A stretch of 64,000 nucleotides of DNA from Pseudoalteromonas xiamenensis (GCF_030994125.1 NZ_CP099918.1:248001-312000), one strand, 5' to 3'. Numbered from the stretch's first letter, positions 16,698 to 26,141 are shown. The notes: generated by a model from the sequence alone, not told the origin. Numbers and translations are program-made.

Positions 16698-17684
16698 TTA
16701 TTCCTTGATAGAAAGGTACTCGACAGGGATATTGAACTCCATACGCAAAAATTCGATATAGTTCATTTCATCAATGGTTGCGACTGGTTCGCCAACAATT
16801 ACCAATTTCTTCGCTTGTTCGTGATTTGGCCAATAGGAATATTCTAATATTTGGCCTAATGCTTGCCTAATACAGGCTTTTGCCGAAGAGCATGTTTTAA
16901 TTTCGTAAAACCAGTAATCTTCACCTTGTTTCACAACCAGATCTATACTGCCATTGTTGACTTTGATTTCGGTGCCAACATTATCATCACCGTAGATTTG
17001 CCGTAATTCATTGTAGAGTTTCAGTTGCAGGTCGTTATGTCTAAGAGATATATCAAGTTGCTTTTCAACTACCGATGCAACCGTATTCGACCTTTTATCT
17101 GAACAGCCAGCCTTAAATTGAAAACCTTTTGAGTTAACGGTGTTTAATCTAGCAGCGTTAACATTTTGGGTAAAAAGATACAGCGGTAAAAGTCTATCCA
17201 ACGTTTCGAGCACAATAGAATAGTCAATGCTAACTAATTTTTGCTTTCCACCGAGAAAAATAAACACTCCCTTTCGAACAAGTTCATTTGGGATAGCCGA
17301 AGGCATACCATCACTTCCTCTTTCAAGATGGTAATGCCACATCCTTAAGTCAGCATATTTCTCACTAAACTCATTAATATACTCATTAAATCGGGCTATC
17401 TGAGGAATGAGCACATCAATACTTGGAAGTGATTGACTGCATTCGAGTGAGAAAGCGACACCAAATCGGAGGTAATCCCCTTCTATCCCAATATTAAACT
17501 GCAATTCCCTACGACCACCATAATGCCAACCCCAATGTTCAAATACCGTTCGTTGATCAAACAGTTTTGACGAAGGCAACTTAGTTAACCCACAGATTTC
17601 TTTACGAATAATTTGTAGTTTACCAACTTCATAGTGTTTGGCTTTCTCATTAATTTGATTAGCTATTTGCTTAAGTAGATGCAC
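16698..17684 (-). CDS. PD-(D/E)XK nuclease-like protein of unknown role
   Basis: The 328-residue protein carries a PD-(D/E)XK-type core near its C-terminus: E239, D248 in GSIDLVV, and E261-I-K263 in WFYEIKT, followed by a QALGQILEY helix (274-282). This matches the family arrangement of metal-binding acids, lysine and a following Gln-rich helix. The N-terminal 200 residues, including FEHWGWHYGGRRELQFNIG, show no domain I recognise. GTG is the start, preceded by AGGGA. It stands alone and is convergent with the kinase gene. It could be a solitary DNA-cleaving defence protein or a restriction-like nuclease; the family is also common in non-defence proteins, so function is open. Confidence 0.65.
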   Translation of the reverse strand: MHLLKQIANQINEKAKHYEVGKLQIIRKEICGLTKLPSSKLFDQRTVFEHWGWHYGGRRELQFNIGIEGDYLRFGVAFSLECSQSLPSIDVLIPQIARFNEYINEFSEKYADLRMWHYHLERGSDGMPSAIPNELVRKGVFIFLGGKQKLVSIDYSIVLETLDRLLPLYLFTQNVNAARLNTVNSKGFQFKAGCSDKRSNTVASVVEKQLDISLRHNDLQLKLYNELRQIYGDDNVGTEIKVNNGSIDLVVKQGEDYWFYEIKTCSSAKACIRQALGQILEYSYWPNHEQAKKLVIVGEPVATIDEMNYIEFLRMEFNIPVEYLSIKE

Positions 17685-17928
17685 CTATTTTCCCTAAAAT
17701 GCAGAATAAACTTCGGATAATATCGACTGAAACTGTGAGATTATATTCAAATTCAAGAGCTATAGCCGACGAATCCGGATTGAATAAAGTGTTGAATTAC
17801 AAAACGTTATCATTTTAGTGATGGCAGAACAAGTTGCTATTTCACAAGTGAATTAACTATGACTGTTAACCGTGATTTGCAAATTTAGGCAAACTCTCAG
17901 AACTTATACCCATCGAAATGCGTGATAC

Positions 17929-17962
17929 GAAGTGCACCGTTTGCTATCAAACCGTGCACTTC
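17929..17962. terminator. Hairpin downstream of the porin gene
   Basis: A 15-bp stem with one mismatch (GAAGTGCACCGTTTG against CAAACCGTGCACTTC) and a 4-nt loop lies just after the porin stop codon. There is no clear U-tract, so termination is likely but not assured. Confidence 0.5.
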
Positions 17963-17972
17963 TGGTAGCGGA

Positions 17973-19118
17973 TTAGAAAATAAAATCGACACCGATTGAT
18001 ATGGCGCGCGAATCACCATGATATGCCCAACCTGTGGGTTTATCACCTTGATCAACAAAGTTGTCATATTGGACTTTCAACGCAGCACTTGGATAGAAAT
18101 TATATCGAACACCATAGCTAAGTAAGTAATGCTCTTCCAAGTCTTCTGTCGGTACTTTGGTACGTTTATGGTCTGCTTTAGAATACGAAATATACGGTTG
18201 GAATTTATCCACGTTGTAGACCAAAGACACTAAATACGTTGGGAATTCAGTTCCATATACGTCATCATATTTCACTAAGTTCCAATCAAATAAAACGGTA
18301 ATTGGATCAAAGTTAACAGAGCCACCAAATCCGAGAAACTCTTGGGTAAAATGAGGCGAATCCGTCGAAGTGCCATCGTCGTTGACCGTCGTTCTATCAC
18401 GATCATTCGTGAAATACACAAGCCGTACGTCAAAGTTGTCACCCGACACATTCCAGTTAAAGCCAAGAATGTCTTTCCAAAATTCATCGACGGAACGGGC
18501 ATTACCACCATACAAGCGGTCGTAATATTTCATCTCTTTGTTGTCGTACGAATACTCATTGCCGTAAAAGACCATCACGTTACTGGCGTAATCGCCCATA
18601 GTGAAATCATAAATCGCTGAAACCCCATTAAATTGGGTGACTTGCCACCAATATAAGTTTGAGGGCGGACGCATCCACGGATACGCAAACCCGACTTCAG
18701 AAAACTCTGAAAAGTAATACATTGGAATATTGCGACGTCCTGCCAAAATCGTCCACTGTTCTGAAGGTTTATACGTTAGGTAATACCAGTCAAACTCGGG
18801 ACTAAAATCATCCGTTCCTTTCGCAACGAGTTGCGCTGTAAAATCGAGCTTTTCTCCTAAACTTGTTGTCGCTTGGAGCGCTATCATTGATTCAGCATTG
18901 AATGTAAGGTCATTCGTATATTGCCCTACATCATAAAAATCGGCCGTAAAGGTTTCATCCCGTGTTTGACCTGGATTTAAAGGGTCATCCACTGTCCCAA
19001 GTGTTTTACCTGCCACAAGACTGCCATACCCTGAAAACTTAATGTCTGCATAGCTGACCGAAGTAAATAGGGCCGCTGCCATTGAAACCGCGCAACCTAA
19101 ATATTTAGCTTTTAACAT
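17973..19118 (-). CDS. Outer-membrane porin-like beta-barrel protein
   Basis: This 381-residue protein has a Sec signal peptide (cleavage near SVSYA-DIKF) and starts its mature part with IKFSGYGSLVAGKTLG, a typical first porin strand. Alternating aromatic/hydrophobic strands fill the length and the chain ends in VDFIF, the C-terminal aromatic BAM signal. Its gene starts nine bases after the stop of the small PstS-like gene, so the two are co-transcribed. That pairing hints at anion or phosphate uptake, but the channel's specificity is not readable. It is not a close match to OmpC/OmpF trimers that I recognise. Confidence 0.75.
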   Translation of the reverse strand: MLKAKYLGCAVSMAAALFTSVSYADIKFSGYGSLVAGKTLGTVDDPLNPGQTRDETFTADFYDVGQYTNDLTFNAESMIALQATTSLGEKLDFTAQLVAKGTDDFSPEFDWYYLTYKPSEQWTILAGRRNIPMYYFSEFSEVGFAYPWMRPPSNLYWWQVTQFNGVSAIYDFTMGDYASNVMVFYGNEYSYDNKEMKYYDRLYGGNARSVDEFWKDILGFNWNVSGDNFDVRLVYFTNDRDRTTVNDDGTSTDSPHFTQEFLGFGGSVNFDPITVLFDWNLVKYDDVYGTEFPTYLVSLVYNVDKFQPYISYSKADHKRTKVPTEDLEEHYLLSYGVRYNFYPSAALKVQYDNFVDQGDKPTGWAYHGDSRAISIGVDFIF

Positions 19119-19127
19119 ACCCTTTCC

Positions 19128-19565
19128 TTAAAAAGTGGCGACCACTTTAACATTACCCGTAACTGACGATGCAGCAACGTACGCAATCGCCCCTACGTTA
19201 CCCGCGACAAACTCAGCAACCTGACCATCCGAATCCAGCTCTTTCGGTTTCGTACCTTTGCCCGTAAACACCAGTTTTGCCCAGTAAGCATTAACTTGAG
19301 CACTTGTTCGACCTAATACTTTGTCTTCGAATTCTGAACGCGTTGCTGCACCGGCAGCAAGATTGGTTGGTATGGCGGTTTCACCTGAGCTGAACGCTTT
19401 TGATTTTCCTAAAAAAATTCGTTCAATTTCCGCTTTATCAAGTGCAACGTTATTACTTGGATGGACTATTACAGCAACTTCTGCAGACACTGCTGGCGAT
19501 ATTGTTAAAAGCATACCAATAGCGCCAATACTGCAAAGTAATCGATTTTTTATAGAACTTTGCAT
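19128..19565 (-). CDS. Small PstS-like periplasmic substrate-binding protein
   Basis: The 145-residue protein has a signal peptide (ending PAVSA) and one PstS-like lobe: VAVIVHPSNNVALDKAEIERIFLGK and the C-terminal VGAIAYVAASSV match the phosphate-binding-protein fold. Full PstS proteins have two lobes and about 330 residues, so this is a half-size form of the type often found beside porins in marine gammaproteobacteria. The start at 19565 is fixed by GAGGAG upstream. No pst transporter genes are adjacent. A role as a binding protein delivering phosphate or a similar anion, or as a sensor, is inferred. Confidence 0.75.
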   Translation of the reverse strand: MQSSIKNRLLCSIGAIGMLLTISPAVSAEVAVIVHPSNNVALDKAEIERIFLGKSKAFSSGETAIPTNLAAGAATRSEFEDKVLGRTSAQVNAYWAKLVFTGKGTKPKELDSDGQVAEFVAGNVGAIAYVAASSVTGNVKVVATF

Positions 19566-20088
19566 AAGGACTCCTCGACTGAAAGTTATCGGAGTTCGAG
19601 TGAAACTTAGTGCTTGGTTGTTCAATTGCGAGCAGTCTGTTTAAGGTGATCAGCCCTGATCCAACGACATTCAGTTACTGCCTAAATATCGCCGTATTAC
19701 GTCCCTAAAATAGTAAAACACAGAAAAGCGAATCTCAAAAACTCGCTTTCATCGCAATTTTTCACCTTATTCTAAGTTTTATACGTAACTCACTTGTTAA
19801 ACTTAGTCCCTTACAGCACTTTTTCCACTAAAATCCCGACCAAAACTCAACAATTTCTTTGCACAAGGTTTTCCGAGCGAATTGAGCACCATATTGATTT
19901 TGTGATGATTGGGGAAAAGAGTGGGAATATGAATTATTGTAGTTTTAGCAATCTAATCTTCGAATAAACCTAACACGAATGACTTATTGCCTTTGTTGCG
20001 GTGAACATTACGTGAGCCGAAAATAGAAAACCCGATAGACTATATCGGGTCTTTCAACTATTCGAATCTACTAGGCAATAACCAAAGT
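19566..20088. other. Intergenic region, promoter of the PstS-like/porin pair and helicase terminator
   Basis: No gene is supported in this 520-bp gap. The left part should hold the promoter for the leftward PstS-like gene; I could not find a convincing Pho box. The right end holds the helicase terminator at 20031-20049. Confidence 0.6.
20031..20049 (-). terminator. Terminator of the DEAD-box helicase gene
   Basis: A stem CCCGATA/TATCGGG, read leftward, is followed by TTTTC, just downstream of the helicase stop codon. Confidence 0.7.
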
Positions 20089-21540
20089 TTAGCCTTTTGC
20101 ATTTCTATAGTTACCGCGCGCGGGTTTACGCGTGTTTGAACGCGGACTCTTAGCCCAAGGGCTGTTTGAGTTTTCCTGTTTTTTCGTCGGATTGCCTTCA
20201 CCCTGCCCTTGCGGTTTACGATTATTCGACTGAGGTTTACGTCTAGCAGGTCTTGGTGCCGGCTTTTGACCGTCCGCTTTGGGCTTTTGTTGGGCCACAG
20301 ACTGCGCGGGTTGATTTTGCTCGCCATTGACTACGTTTGGCTTCTTTGGTTTCTTCGCTTTTTTTGCTTTGATTGGGCGAGTATCTAGTTTTGACGCAGG
20401 TATCGCTTCTTGTGGCTCAAAACCCACTTCAACTTTACGAGCGATGACTTCTTGAATTAAACGTTCAATTCCAAATAGATCGGCCGCATCGTCTTTGGTT
20501 ACAAACGAGACCGCTTGCCCAAAAGCTCCCGCTCGGCCAGTGCGCCCAATGCGATGCACATAGTCTTCATAAACGTTCGGTAAATCGTAGTTTACAACAT
20601 GCGGTAACTCTTGAATATCAAGACCTCGAGCTACGATATCAGTTGCGACGAGCACTCTAATTTCTTGACTTTTGAAGCCTGACAACGCCTTCATTCGTGC
20701 ATTTTGGCTTTTATTACCGTGTATGGCTAAAGCCGAAATTTTCGCTTTTTCTAAATCTCGTACTAAGTTATTTGCACCGTGTTTGGTGCGGGTAAATACG
20801 AGGACTTGTTTCCAATCGTACGTCTTGATCAAGTGCTTTAACAATGCCGCTCGTTTACTCTTATCCACTTCATACACTAACTGATCAACACTTTTCGCTG
20901 TCGTATTAGCTGGCGCAACGGACACTTCAATTGGGTCGTGGATTAACCCTTTGGCAAGTTCACGGATCTCCTTCGAGAACGTAGCAGAAAACAAAAGATT
21001 TTGTCGGCGATGCGGTAGCAACTTAATGATGCGCTTAATGTCGTGGATAAACCCCATGTCAAGCATGCGGTCTGCCTCATCGAGTACCAAAATTTCTAAA
21101 TGATCAAATTTAACCGCATTTTGCTGATATAGATCGAGCAGTCGGCCCGGTGTTGCGACTAAAATGTCGGCACCACGACGAAGATTCATCATTTGAGGAT
21201 TTATTTTCACCCCACCGTATACAACCTGACACGATAGAGGCAAATGCTGTGAATACGTCATAACACTTTGCCAAACTTGGTCAGCAAGTTCACGTGTTGG
21301 TGTAAGCACTAACGCTCGAACCTGATTGGAACGAGCTTTATTTCCCTGACTTAATAATTGCAACATCGGCAATGTAAAGCCCGCTGTTTTGCCTGTGCCC
21401 GTTTGCGCCGCAGCCATAACGTCACGGCCGTTTAAAATAGCAGGGATTGCCTGAGCCTGAATTGGTGTCGGTTGCACATACCCTTTATCAGAGAGTGCTT
21501 GGTTTATTTGTGGCGATAAGCCTAAGTCAGAAAAATGCAT
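20089..21540 (-). CDS. rhlE: RhlE-type DEAD-box ATP-dependent RNA helicase
   Basis: The 483-residue protein has every DEAD-box motif: the Q motif region GYVQPTPIQ, motif I AQTGTGKT, Ia PTRELA, II DEAD, III SAT, and [13 protein letters not shown] 100-residue C-terminal tail rich in Lys, Arg, Pro, Gln and Asn ([23 protein letters not shown]) is typical of RhlE-type enzymes and binds RNA non-specifically. It remodels RNA structure, for instance in ribosome assembly or mRNA decay. It is monocistronic, with its own terminator. The subfamily (RhlE versus another DEAD-box paralogue) is a judgement from the start [16 protein letters not shown]. Confidence 0.9.
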   Translation of the reverse strand: MHFSDLGLSPQINQALSDKGYVQPTPIQAQAIPAILNGRDVMAAAQTGTGKTAGFTLPMLQLLSQGNKARSNQVRALVLTPTRELADQVWQSVMTYSQHLPLSCQVVYGGVKINPQMMNLRRGADILVATPGRLLDLYQQNAVKFDHLEILVLDEADRMLDMGFIHDIKRIIKLLPHRRQNLLFSATFSKEIRELAKGLIHDPIEVSVAPANTTAKSVDQLVYEVDKSKRAALLKHLIKTYDWKQVLVFTRTKHGANNLVRDLEKAKISALAIHGNKSQNARMKALSGFKSQEIRVLVATDIVARGLDIQELPHVVNYDLPNVYEDYVHRIGRTGRAGAFGQAVSFVTKDDAADLFGIERLIQEVIARKVEVGFEPQEAIPASKLDTRPIKAKKAKKPKKPNVVNGEQNQPAQSVAQQKPKADGQKPAPRPARRKPQSNNRKPQGQGEGNPTKKQENSNSPWAKSPRSNTRKPARGNYRNAKG

Positions 21541-21675
21541 TTATGGTTACTCAACTTTTGCAGCGCGACAGGATACAGGAAAAAACGTCAAAGAAGCAAA
21601 AAGAATCATGGAAAGTTACCTAAAGCATAGTTCACGGCAAAGCGGGTGCAGAGATATTCTAAAACATCGCGGAAA

Positions 21676-21691
21676 GCCTACTGCAGTAGGC
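21676..21691. terminator. Palindromic terminator between divergent/convergent units
   Basis: The perfect palindrome GCCTACTGCAGTAGGC with flanking A and T runs lies 14 bp downstream of the stop of the leftward DUF2306-like gene and probably ends its transcript. Confidence 0.55.
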
Positions 21692-21704
21692 TCTTTCAAG
21701 ACAT

Positions 21705-22373
21705 TTAATCCGTCGCGGGTGAAGTACGTTGTTGAAACCAAGTTTTACCGACCCAAAAGAATAAACTACACAGAACGAACAGGACCGGGACAATGAGCAC
21801 CCCATTTGCTGCGATAATTGCAGGGAAGTGTTTAGTTTGCCCTAAAAACACAGCAGCACTTGCCATAAAAAGAGGGAAAAGCATTCGCCATAAATGTCGA
21901 ATTAGCACGAATCGTTTAGAAACATGATTCGAAAACAAAAAATGTAAATCCTCACAAAGGGCATACAGAGTAATTAGACCAAACATAGCAAATGCACTCG
22001 GTCCAAAACCACCGATTAACGCAGGACTAACACTAAGCGCAAAGTAGAAGTAGGATGAATACCCCGTAACGAGTATTAAGCCGAACACAAACAAACCCTT
22101 ACTTATTAAGGCTGACGACGTTTTGGGCCTCATAACCAATAATGCACTTAAAACAAAATAGCAAACTAACCCGCCGTTAAGCATAGATAGTGGAATATGT
22201 TTAAACCACGCGATCACGCAACCACTTAATCCCATAAAGAACATCGTGATAAAGAACACGCGTCCAATCCGCTTGTGTAAAGCGCCACCTTTTTTTACGG
22301 CAATAACACTAAACCCTGAAACAATCCCCATTGTGCCCATAGCTATGTGAAAAATGAGTAAAAACATCAACAT
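21705..22373 (-). CDS. DUF2306-like integral membrane protein
   Basis: The 222-residue protein is almost wholly membrane-spanning, with about seven helices. The segment ALHKRIGRVFFITMFFMG resembles the H-K-x-x-G-R-x-F signature of DUF2306 membrane proteins, and a histidine (HIAMGTMG) lies in the first helix, suggesting possible heme or metal contact. The function of the family is unknown. The gene lies two bases downstream of the next membrane protein gene, so they form an operon, and the shared promoter carries Cpx-like repeats. Confidence 0.6.
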   Translation of the reverse strand: MLMFLLIFHIAMGTMGIVSGFSVIAVKKGGALHKRIGRVFFITMFFMGLSGCVIAWFKHIPLSMLNGGLVCYFVLSALLVMRPKTSSALISKGLFVFGLILVTGYSSYFYFALSVSPALIGGFGPSAFAMFGLITLYALCEDLHFLFSNHVSKRFVLIRHLWRMLFPLFMASAAVFLGQTKHFPAIIAANGVLIVPVLFVLCSLFFWVGKTWFQQRTSPATD

Positions 22374-22375
22374 CG

Positions 22376-23092
22376 TTAAATGCCCTCTTGGTTATCGACC
22401 AAAGAATTGGTTTTGATGCTGCCTTCAATGGGCTGTGTGCTTGCACGAAAGCCAAAGACAATAAAGTACACTGGCATCACCAACTGCGTGATAAAAAGAG
22501 GTAATTGAATCGCAACAATAACTGGGCCTTGGAAGAACGTACTACTTAATGCAATTAACTGGAGTGCACAAGACGTTATCGCAAAGGCCAGTAATAGCTT
22601 TGGCATTCGCGTAGCTCGATATAACAAGGTATAAAACAGTAAAAGGCTAAAGCTTGAGAGAAAGAGTGACAGGTAGTGCGATTCGTTGCGCTCCGACACA
22701 ATTAACCTACGGATAAATTCCATTGACTCGTTAAGTTCACTCAGACCTTTTGCCTGAACATCGCTGATAAAAGCGGTGTAATTTGCCAGATTCGCGTACT
22801 CTATTCCGGTTAGGACAAGTCCCAACGACGCCATTAAGATCACGAGTAAACTCAGCATTGGTTGCTGTGATTGAAAACGCTTAACCGCAATCATACCCAC
22901 CACCACGTTAATGAAACTCAGCAGCAGTGCCATGAAGGTCGCAAATCCTAACGCGGTCGTTAAACTAGCCATATCTACCGTAAAAATATCCGATTTGAAA
23001 ATACCTAAAAAACGGAAGTTCAAAAACAACCCGCCTGCCATTTGTACTAATAGCAGCCCACCTAAAATCGTACTTAATGTTACCTTTTTCAT
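22376..23092 (-). CDS. Multi-pass membrane protein, family not recognised
   Basis: This 238-residue protein has about six predicted helices (for example LSTILGGLLLVQMAGGLFL and ALGFATFMALLLSFINVVVGMI). I recognise no family; the size and helix layout recall DUF4386-type membrane proteins, but this is weak. The ATG at 23092 is preferred over an upstream GTG (23101) since AAAAAGG lies eight bases before it. Three GTAAC repeats at ten-base spacing lie 84 bp upstream, mirrored on the other side at the small periplasmic protein gene, so both are probably targets of the regulator encoded at 23853. Confidence 0.65.
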   Translation of the reverse strand: MKKVTLSTILGGLLLVQMAGGLFLNFRFLGIFKSDIFTVDMASLTTALGFATFMALLLSFINVVVGMIAVKRFQSQQPMLSLLVILMASLGLVLTGIEYANLANYTAFISDVQAKGLSELNESMEFIRRLIVSERNESHYLSLFLSSFSLLLFYTLLYRATRMPKLLLAFAITSCALQLIALSSTFFQGPVIVAIQLPLFITQLVMPVYFIVFGFRASTQPIEGSIKTNSLVDNQEGI

Positions 23093-23175
23093 TCTCGACA
23101 CCTTTTTATGTTCATCACGGTCGTGTTGATGCTTTACATAATAAAGAGAGGCGACGGCGGCTTGGTTGCATTGAC

Positions 23176-23209
23176 GTAACGCTATGTAACGGAGTGTAAC
23201 ATCCGTAAA
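23176..23209. promoter_or_regulatory. Tandem GTAAC-N5 repeats (Cpx-like regulator sites), left set
   Basis: GTAAC occurs at 23176, 23186 and 23196 with exact ten-base periodicity, followed by GTAAA at 23205 and another GTAAC at 23222. The known CpxR box is GTAAA-N5-GTAAA. The set lies 84 bp upstream of the leftward membrane protein start. Confidence 0.65.
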
Positions 23210-23273
23210 TAAACTCCCTATGTAACCAGTTCCCTAGGCATGAGATGAGTGTCGAGGCCAAAGAATATCGAAT

Positions 23274-23298
23274 GTTACGCTCTGTTACATTCCGTTGC
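23274..23298. promoter_or_regulatory. Tandem GTTAC-N5 repeats (Cpx-like regulator sites), right set
   Basis: On the opposite strand the same repeat appears at 23274, 23284 and, as GTTGC, at 23294, again every ten bases. It lies 82 bp upstream of the small periplasmic protein start, a mirror image of the left set. Confidence 0.65.
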
Positions 23299-23379
23299 TT
23301 AACTGAAAAGAAACCTTTTTTGAGCTTGTCATAATGGCACAACTGCAATTCGCAGGATTGTGAACTAAGGAACACCATT

Positions 23380-23778
23380 ATGAAGAAATTCGTCTCTATT
23401 CTCTTTGTCGTCTTGGCTATGTTTGCTTCAAAGCCCACTTTGGCAAACGATGCCTTCGCGAAGCTATTTATTCAAAGTCAGGGATTTACAGATCAACAAG
23501 AAGCGCTCGCACTTAACGTGTTTAACGCGTTCAAAGCGGTGACGGAGGAGGTCAAATCCAGCAAAGGTTCAATCAAAGCGTTTTTTATCGACGCAGCGAA
23601 CAGCGAACAACTTGATGCAAACGTAGCGTATGAATCGTACAAACAATGGCAAACAAACGTTGATATTCGCGTGTTACACCTTCTAGAATCAATGAGTCAG
23701 CTTCATGCCGAATTAACGCCTGAACAAAAACAAGCGTTTATGGCAAAACTTATCAAGGCGAGTAAGAAAGACGATTAA
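23380..23778 (+). CDS. Small periplasmic protein, CpxP/Spy-like position
   Basis: The 132-residue protein has a signal peptide (cleavage near TLANDAF) and an all-helical mature part. It contains an ELTPEQKQAFMAKLIK segment resembling the LTxxQ motif of CpxP and Spy. Those proteins are periplasmic chaperones or negative feedback partners of envelope-stress kinases. Here the gene lies immediately upstream of an OmpR-type regulator and its kinase, the classic CpxP arrangement, and its promoter carries Cpx-like repeats. Family membership is inferred from context and the single short motif, since a second LTxxQ copy is not clear. Confidence 0.6.
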   Translation: MKKFVSILFVVLAMFASKPTLANDAFAKLFIQSQGFTDQQEALALNVFNAFKAVTEEVKSSKGSIKAFFIDAANSEQLDANVAYESYKQWQTNVDIRVLHLLESMSQLHAELTPEQKQAFMAKLIKASKKDD

Positions 23779-23784
23779 TGTTGT

Positions 23785-23804
23785 GCGAAGGTTTACGCCT
23801 TCGC
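23785..23804 (+). terminator. Hairpin between periplasmic protein and regulator genes
   Basis: A GCGAAGG/CCTTCGC stem lies just after the stop codon of the small periplasmic protein. It lacks a strong U-run and may act as an attenuator or mRNA-stabilising structure. Confidence 0.45.
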
Positions 23805-23852
23805 TCATTAATCAAATCGACGCAAATAGCAAACAAGTAGAGTGGTAAAACA

Positions 23853-24542
23853 ATGACAATAAACGTGCTAATCATCGACGATGATGAGGCCTTATGTGCT
23901 CGACTCGAAGCATACTTCTCAATGTATAGCCTAACGCTGTGGTCTGCTCATTGTGCTGCATTTGGCTTAACACTGTTGGAGACTCAAAAACCCGATGTCT
24001 TGCTATTAGACGTTATGATGCCTGACACTGATGGTTTTACCCTGTGCAAGCAAATCAGAATGACGAGTAATGTGCCTATTATTATGCTGACAGCGCGCGG
24101 TGAGCTCTCAGACAAAGTACTTGGGCTTGAGTTAGGTGCGGATGACTATCTTGCCAAACCATTCGAGCCCAGAGAACTGGTCGCACGGATCCAGGTATTA
24201 ATGCGCCGCCATAGTGTTTCAATCGACACACATCAAGACCTCACATTTGGTGAGTTGCAGATTCTTGTTGCTAGTCACCAAGCAAAACTAGACGGCCAAG
24301 ACGTCCAACTCACCGGCATGGAATTTAAGCTACTGCATCTCCTCGCCACTCATCCCGGGGAAGTTTTTAATCGCGATCAGCTTTTAAATGAACTAAAAGG
24401 CATTGATTCCGACATATACAGTCGCTCGATTGATATTCTAATGAGCCGTTTACGGCAGAAACTACAAGATGACCCTAAGCATGTTAAGTACATAAAAACA
24501 CTTAGAAATGTGGGTTACACCTTCATTGCGAAACCATCATGA
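23853..24542 (+). CDS. OmpR-family response regulator, Cpx-like
   Basis: The 229-residue regulator has a receiver domain with acidic pocket IIDDDE, phospho-acceptor Asp53 (LLLDVMMPDTDG), the switch segment IIMLTARGELSDKVLGLELGADD (closely like CpxR), and a C-terminal winged helix (SRSIDILMSRLRQKL, IKTLRNVGYTF). Its stop overlaps the kinase start as ATGA, so the two are translationally coupled. The tandem GTAAC-N5 repeats in the divergent region upstream are the best candidates for its binding sites. It is Cpx-like rather than certainly CpxR. Confidence 0.92.
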   Translation: MTINVLIIDDDEALCARLEAYFSMYSLTLWSAHCAAFGLTLLETQKPDVLLLDVMMPDTDGFTLCKQIRMTSNVPIIMLTARGELSDKVLGLELGADDYLAKPFEPRELVARIQVLMRRHSVSIDTHQDLTFGELQILVASHQAKLDGQDVQLTGMEFKLLHLLATHPGEVFNRDQLLNELKGIDSDIYSRSIDILMSRLRQKLQDDPKHVKYIKTLRNVGYTFIAKPS

Positions 24543-25837
24543 AAATTCCACATTTAGGCCTTTTTGGACGATTTTTAGTTCTGTTTGCCGTAACCACGGT
24601 TTTGTTTTCATTGTTCGTCCTGTTAGGCAGCTTCGCCACGACCGAACAAGAAGCAAAACAGTTTGTGAACGAACGAGAACCTCAGCTGTTTGAGATGATC
24701 CAACAGATTGCACAACGTCCGATTGACGAAGTAAAACTTAATTCAGATGCAAAAAGTAATCGCGTTCGTATTCTGGTTGAGCGTGGAGAGCAACGTTTTG
24801 TCACGTCTGGGGAATTTCCTTCCATCGATGAATTGGCGAAAAACGCCGAACCGATTGGGCATTTGTATTTCAGTAAATTGAATTCACAATACTACTTATA
24901 CGCCAATACATCGGACACCAATGTCGTTGTTACATCGCGACTTGTGAATCTCATTGTGTATCCTCAGTGGCTCATATTATGGCCTTGGATTGCCGCATTA
25001 TTGGTGCTCATGACGAGTTATTACATCCTTAAACGGCTTCTCGACCCAATAAACACCGCCATTGAAAGTGCTAACCGAATTAGCCAAGGTGACTTTCACT
25101 ACCGTATTGCCTCACACCCCAAATCGGAATTGTCTCGACTCACACAAAGCCTGAACAAAATGGCTGCCGACCTACAACGGTTATTTGAGTCAAAAAACGA
25201 AATGTTATTGGCGATTAGCCACGAACTCAGAACACCGCTTGGTAGAATGAACGTGTCGCTCGCCATGCTTGAACAAAACGAAATAACTAAAGAGTTAAGT
25301 TCCGACATCCATTACATGAACAATCTTATCGGCCAACTTCTAGAAGGCGAGCGGCTGCAACAAGGTCCCAGAGTCTTATCAACGTCGACGTACTATTTAC
25401 CCACATTGATTGAAGACGTCTTGAATGAAAATGGGCTGCGAGACAGGGTGACGATTATGGCTCCCCTTCCTGAAGAAGCGATAAAACTCGATGTTGGACG
25501 CATCAAATTCGTGTTGCGTAATTTACTTCAAAATGCGATAGAACATGGAAAGACACAACAAAACGTCGAACTCGCTGTCAATATTTCAGAGAACGCCGTT
25601 AGTTTCTCAGTGATAGATCACGGTCTAGGTATTCCTGAGCACATGCTGGAAAACATGTTTACACCTTTTTTCCATGCAGAAAATATTAACCACCGTTCAA
25701 CGGATGGTGTAGGTTTGGCGCTATTTTTGTGTAAGCGAATCGCCCAAGCGCACAATGGTGAACTAACCGTAGCCAACCTAAATCCTAAAGGGTGTGAGTT
25801 TAAAATGTCCTTGCCAGTTCAGTGTATCGTGACTTGA
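24539..25837 (+). CDS. Membrane sensor histidine kinase, Cpx/Rst-like
   Basis: The 432-residue kinase has membrane helices at about 10-30 and 145-165 flanking a periplasmic sensor domain of about 115 residues, then HAMP (LLDPINTAIESANRISQGDF), phospho-acceptor box AISHELRTPLGRMNVSL with His228, and an ATPase domain with NLLQNAIEHG, DHGLGIP and DGVGLALFLCKRIAQAHNG. It phosphorylates the regulator encoded just before it. The location behind a CpxP-like gene suggests envelope or outer-membrane stress as the signal. Confidence 0.92.
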   Translation: MKIPHLGLFGRFLVLFAVTTVLFSLFVLLGSFATTEQEAKQFVNEREPQLFEMIQQIAQRPIDEVKLNSDAKSNRVRILVERGEQRFVTSGEFPSIDELAKNAEPIGHLYFSKLNSQYYLYANTSDTNVVVTSRLVNLIVYPQWLILWPWIAALLVLMTSYYILKRLLDPINTAIESANRISQGDFHYRIASHPKSELSRLTQSLNKMAADLQRLFESKNEMLLAISHELRTPLGRMNVSLAMLEQNEITKELSSDIHYMNNLIGQLLEGERLQQGPRVLSTSTYYLPTLIEDVLNENGLRDRVTIMAPLPEEAIKLDVGRIKFVLRNLLQNAIEHGKTQQNVELAVNISENAVSFSVIDHGLGIPEHMLENMFTPFFHAENINHRSTDGVGLALFLCKRIAQAHNGELTVANLNPKGCEFKMSLPVQCIVT

Positions 25838-26141
25838 TTGGCCCCATTAAGACAATTTTAACACTATTGTATAGACAAAAAATGGTGACTCATTACACCC
25901 TGTTAAACACAGTAAAAACTAAATGGGCGTAACACCTATCTCACCAAACTGTTTCAACGACTAACGTTAGCGCACATAGGACAGGCTGCTATGTACGAAT
26001 AGCGACCCATCACTCTAGCTCATTTTTGGACAATTCAGAGTTGAAGGTCTACTTTGTGCCAAAAGCGGATCTTCAACGCTGTAATTGAAAACATGTTGGG
26101 TGACGCTTTCAGCTCACCTGACAATAATGATGAGTTAATCC

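Noticed and set aside
20058..20327. Minus-strand basic short frame at the helicase end
   Set aside because: Out-of-frame reading of the helicase's basic C-terminal tail, explained by its repeat-like composition.
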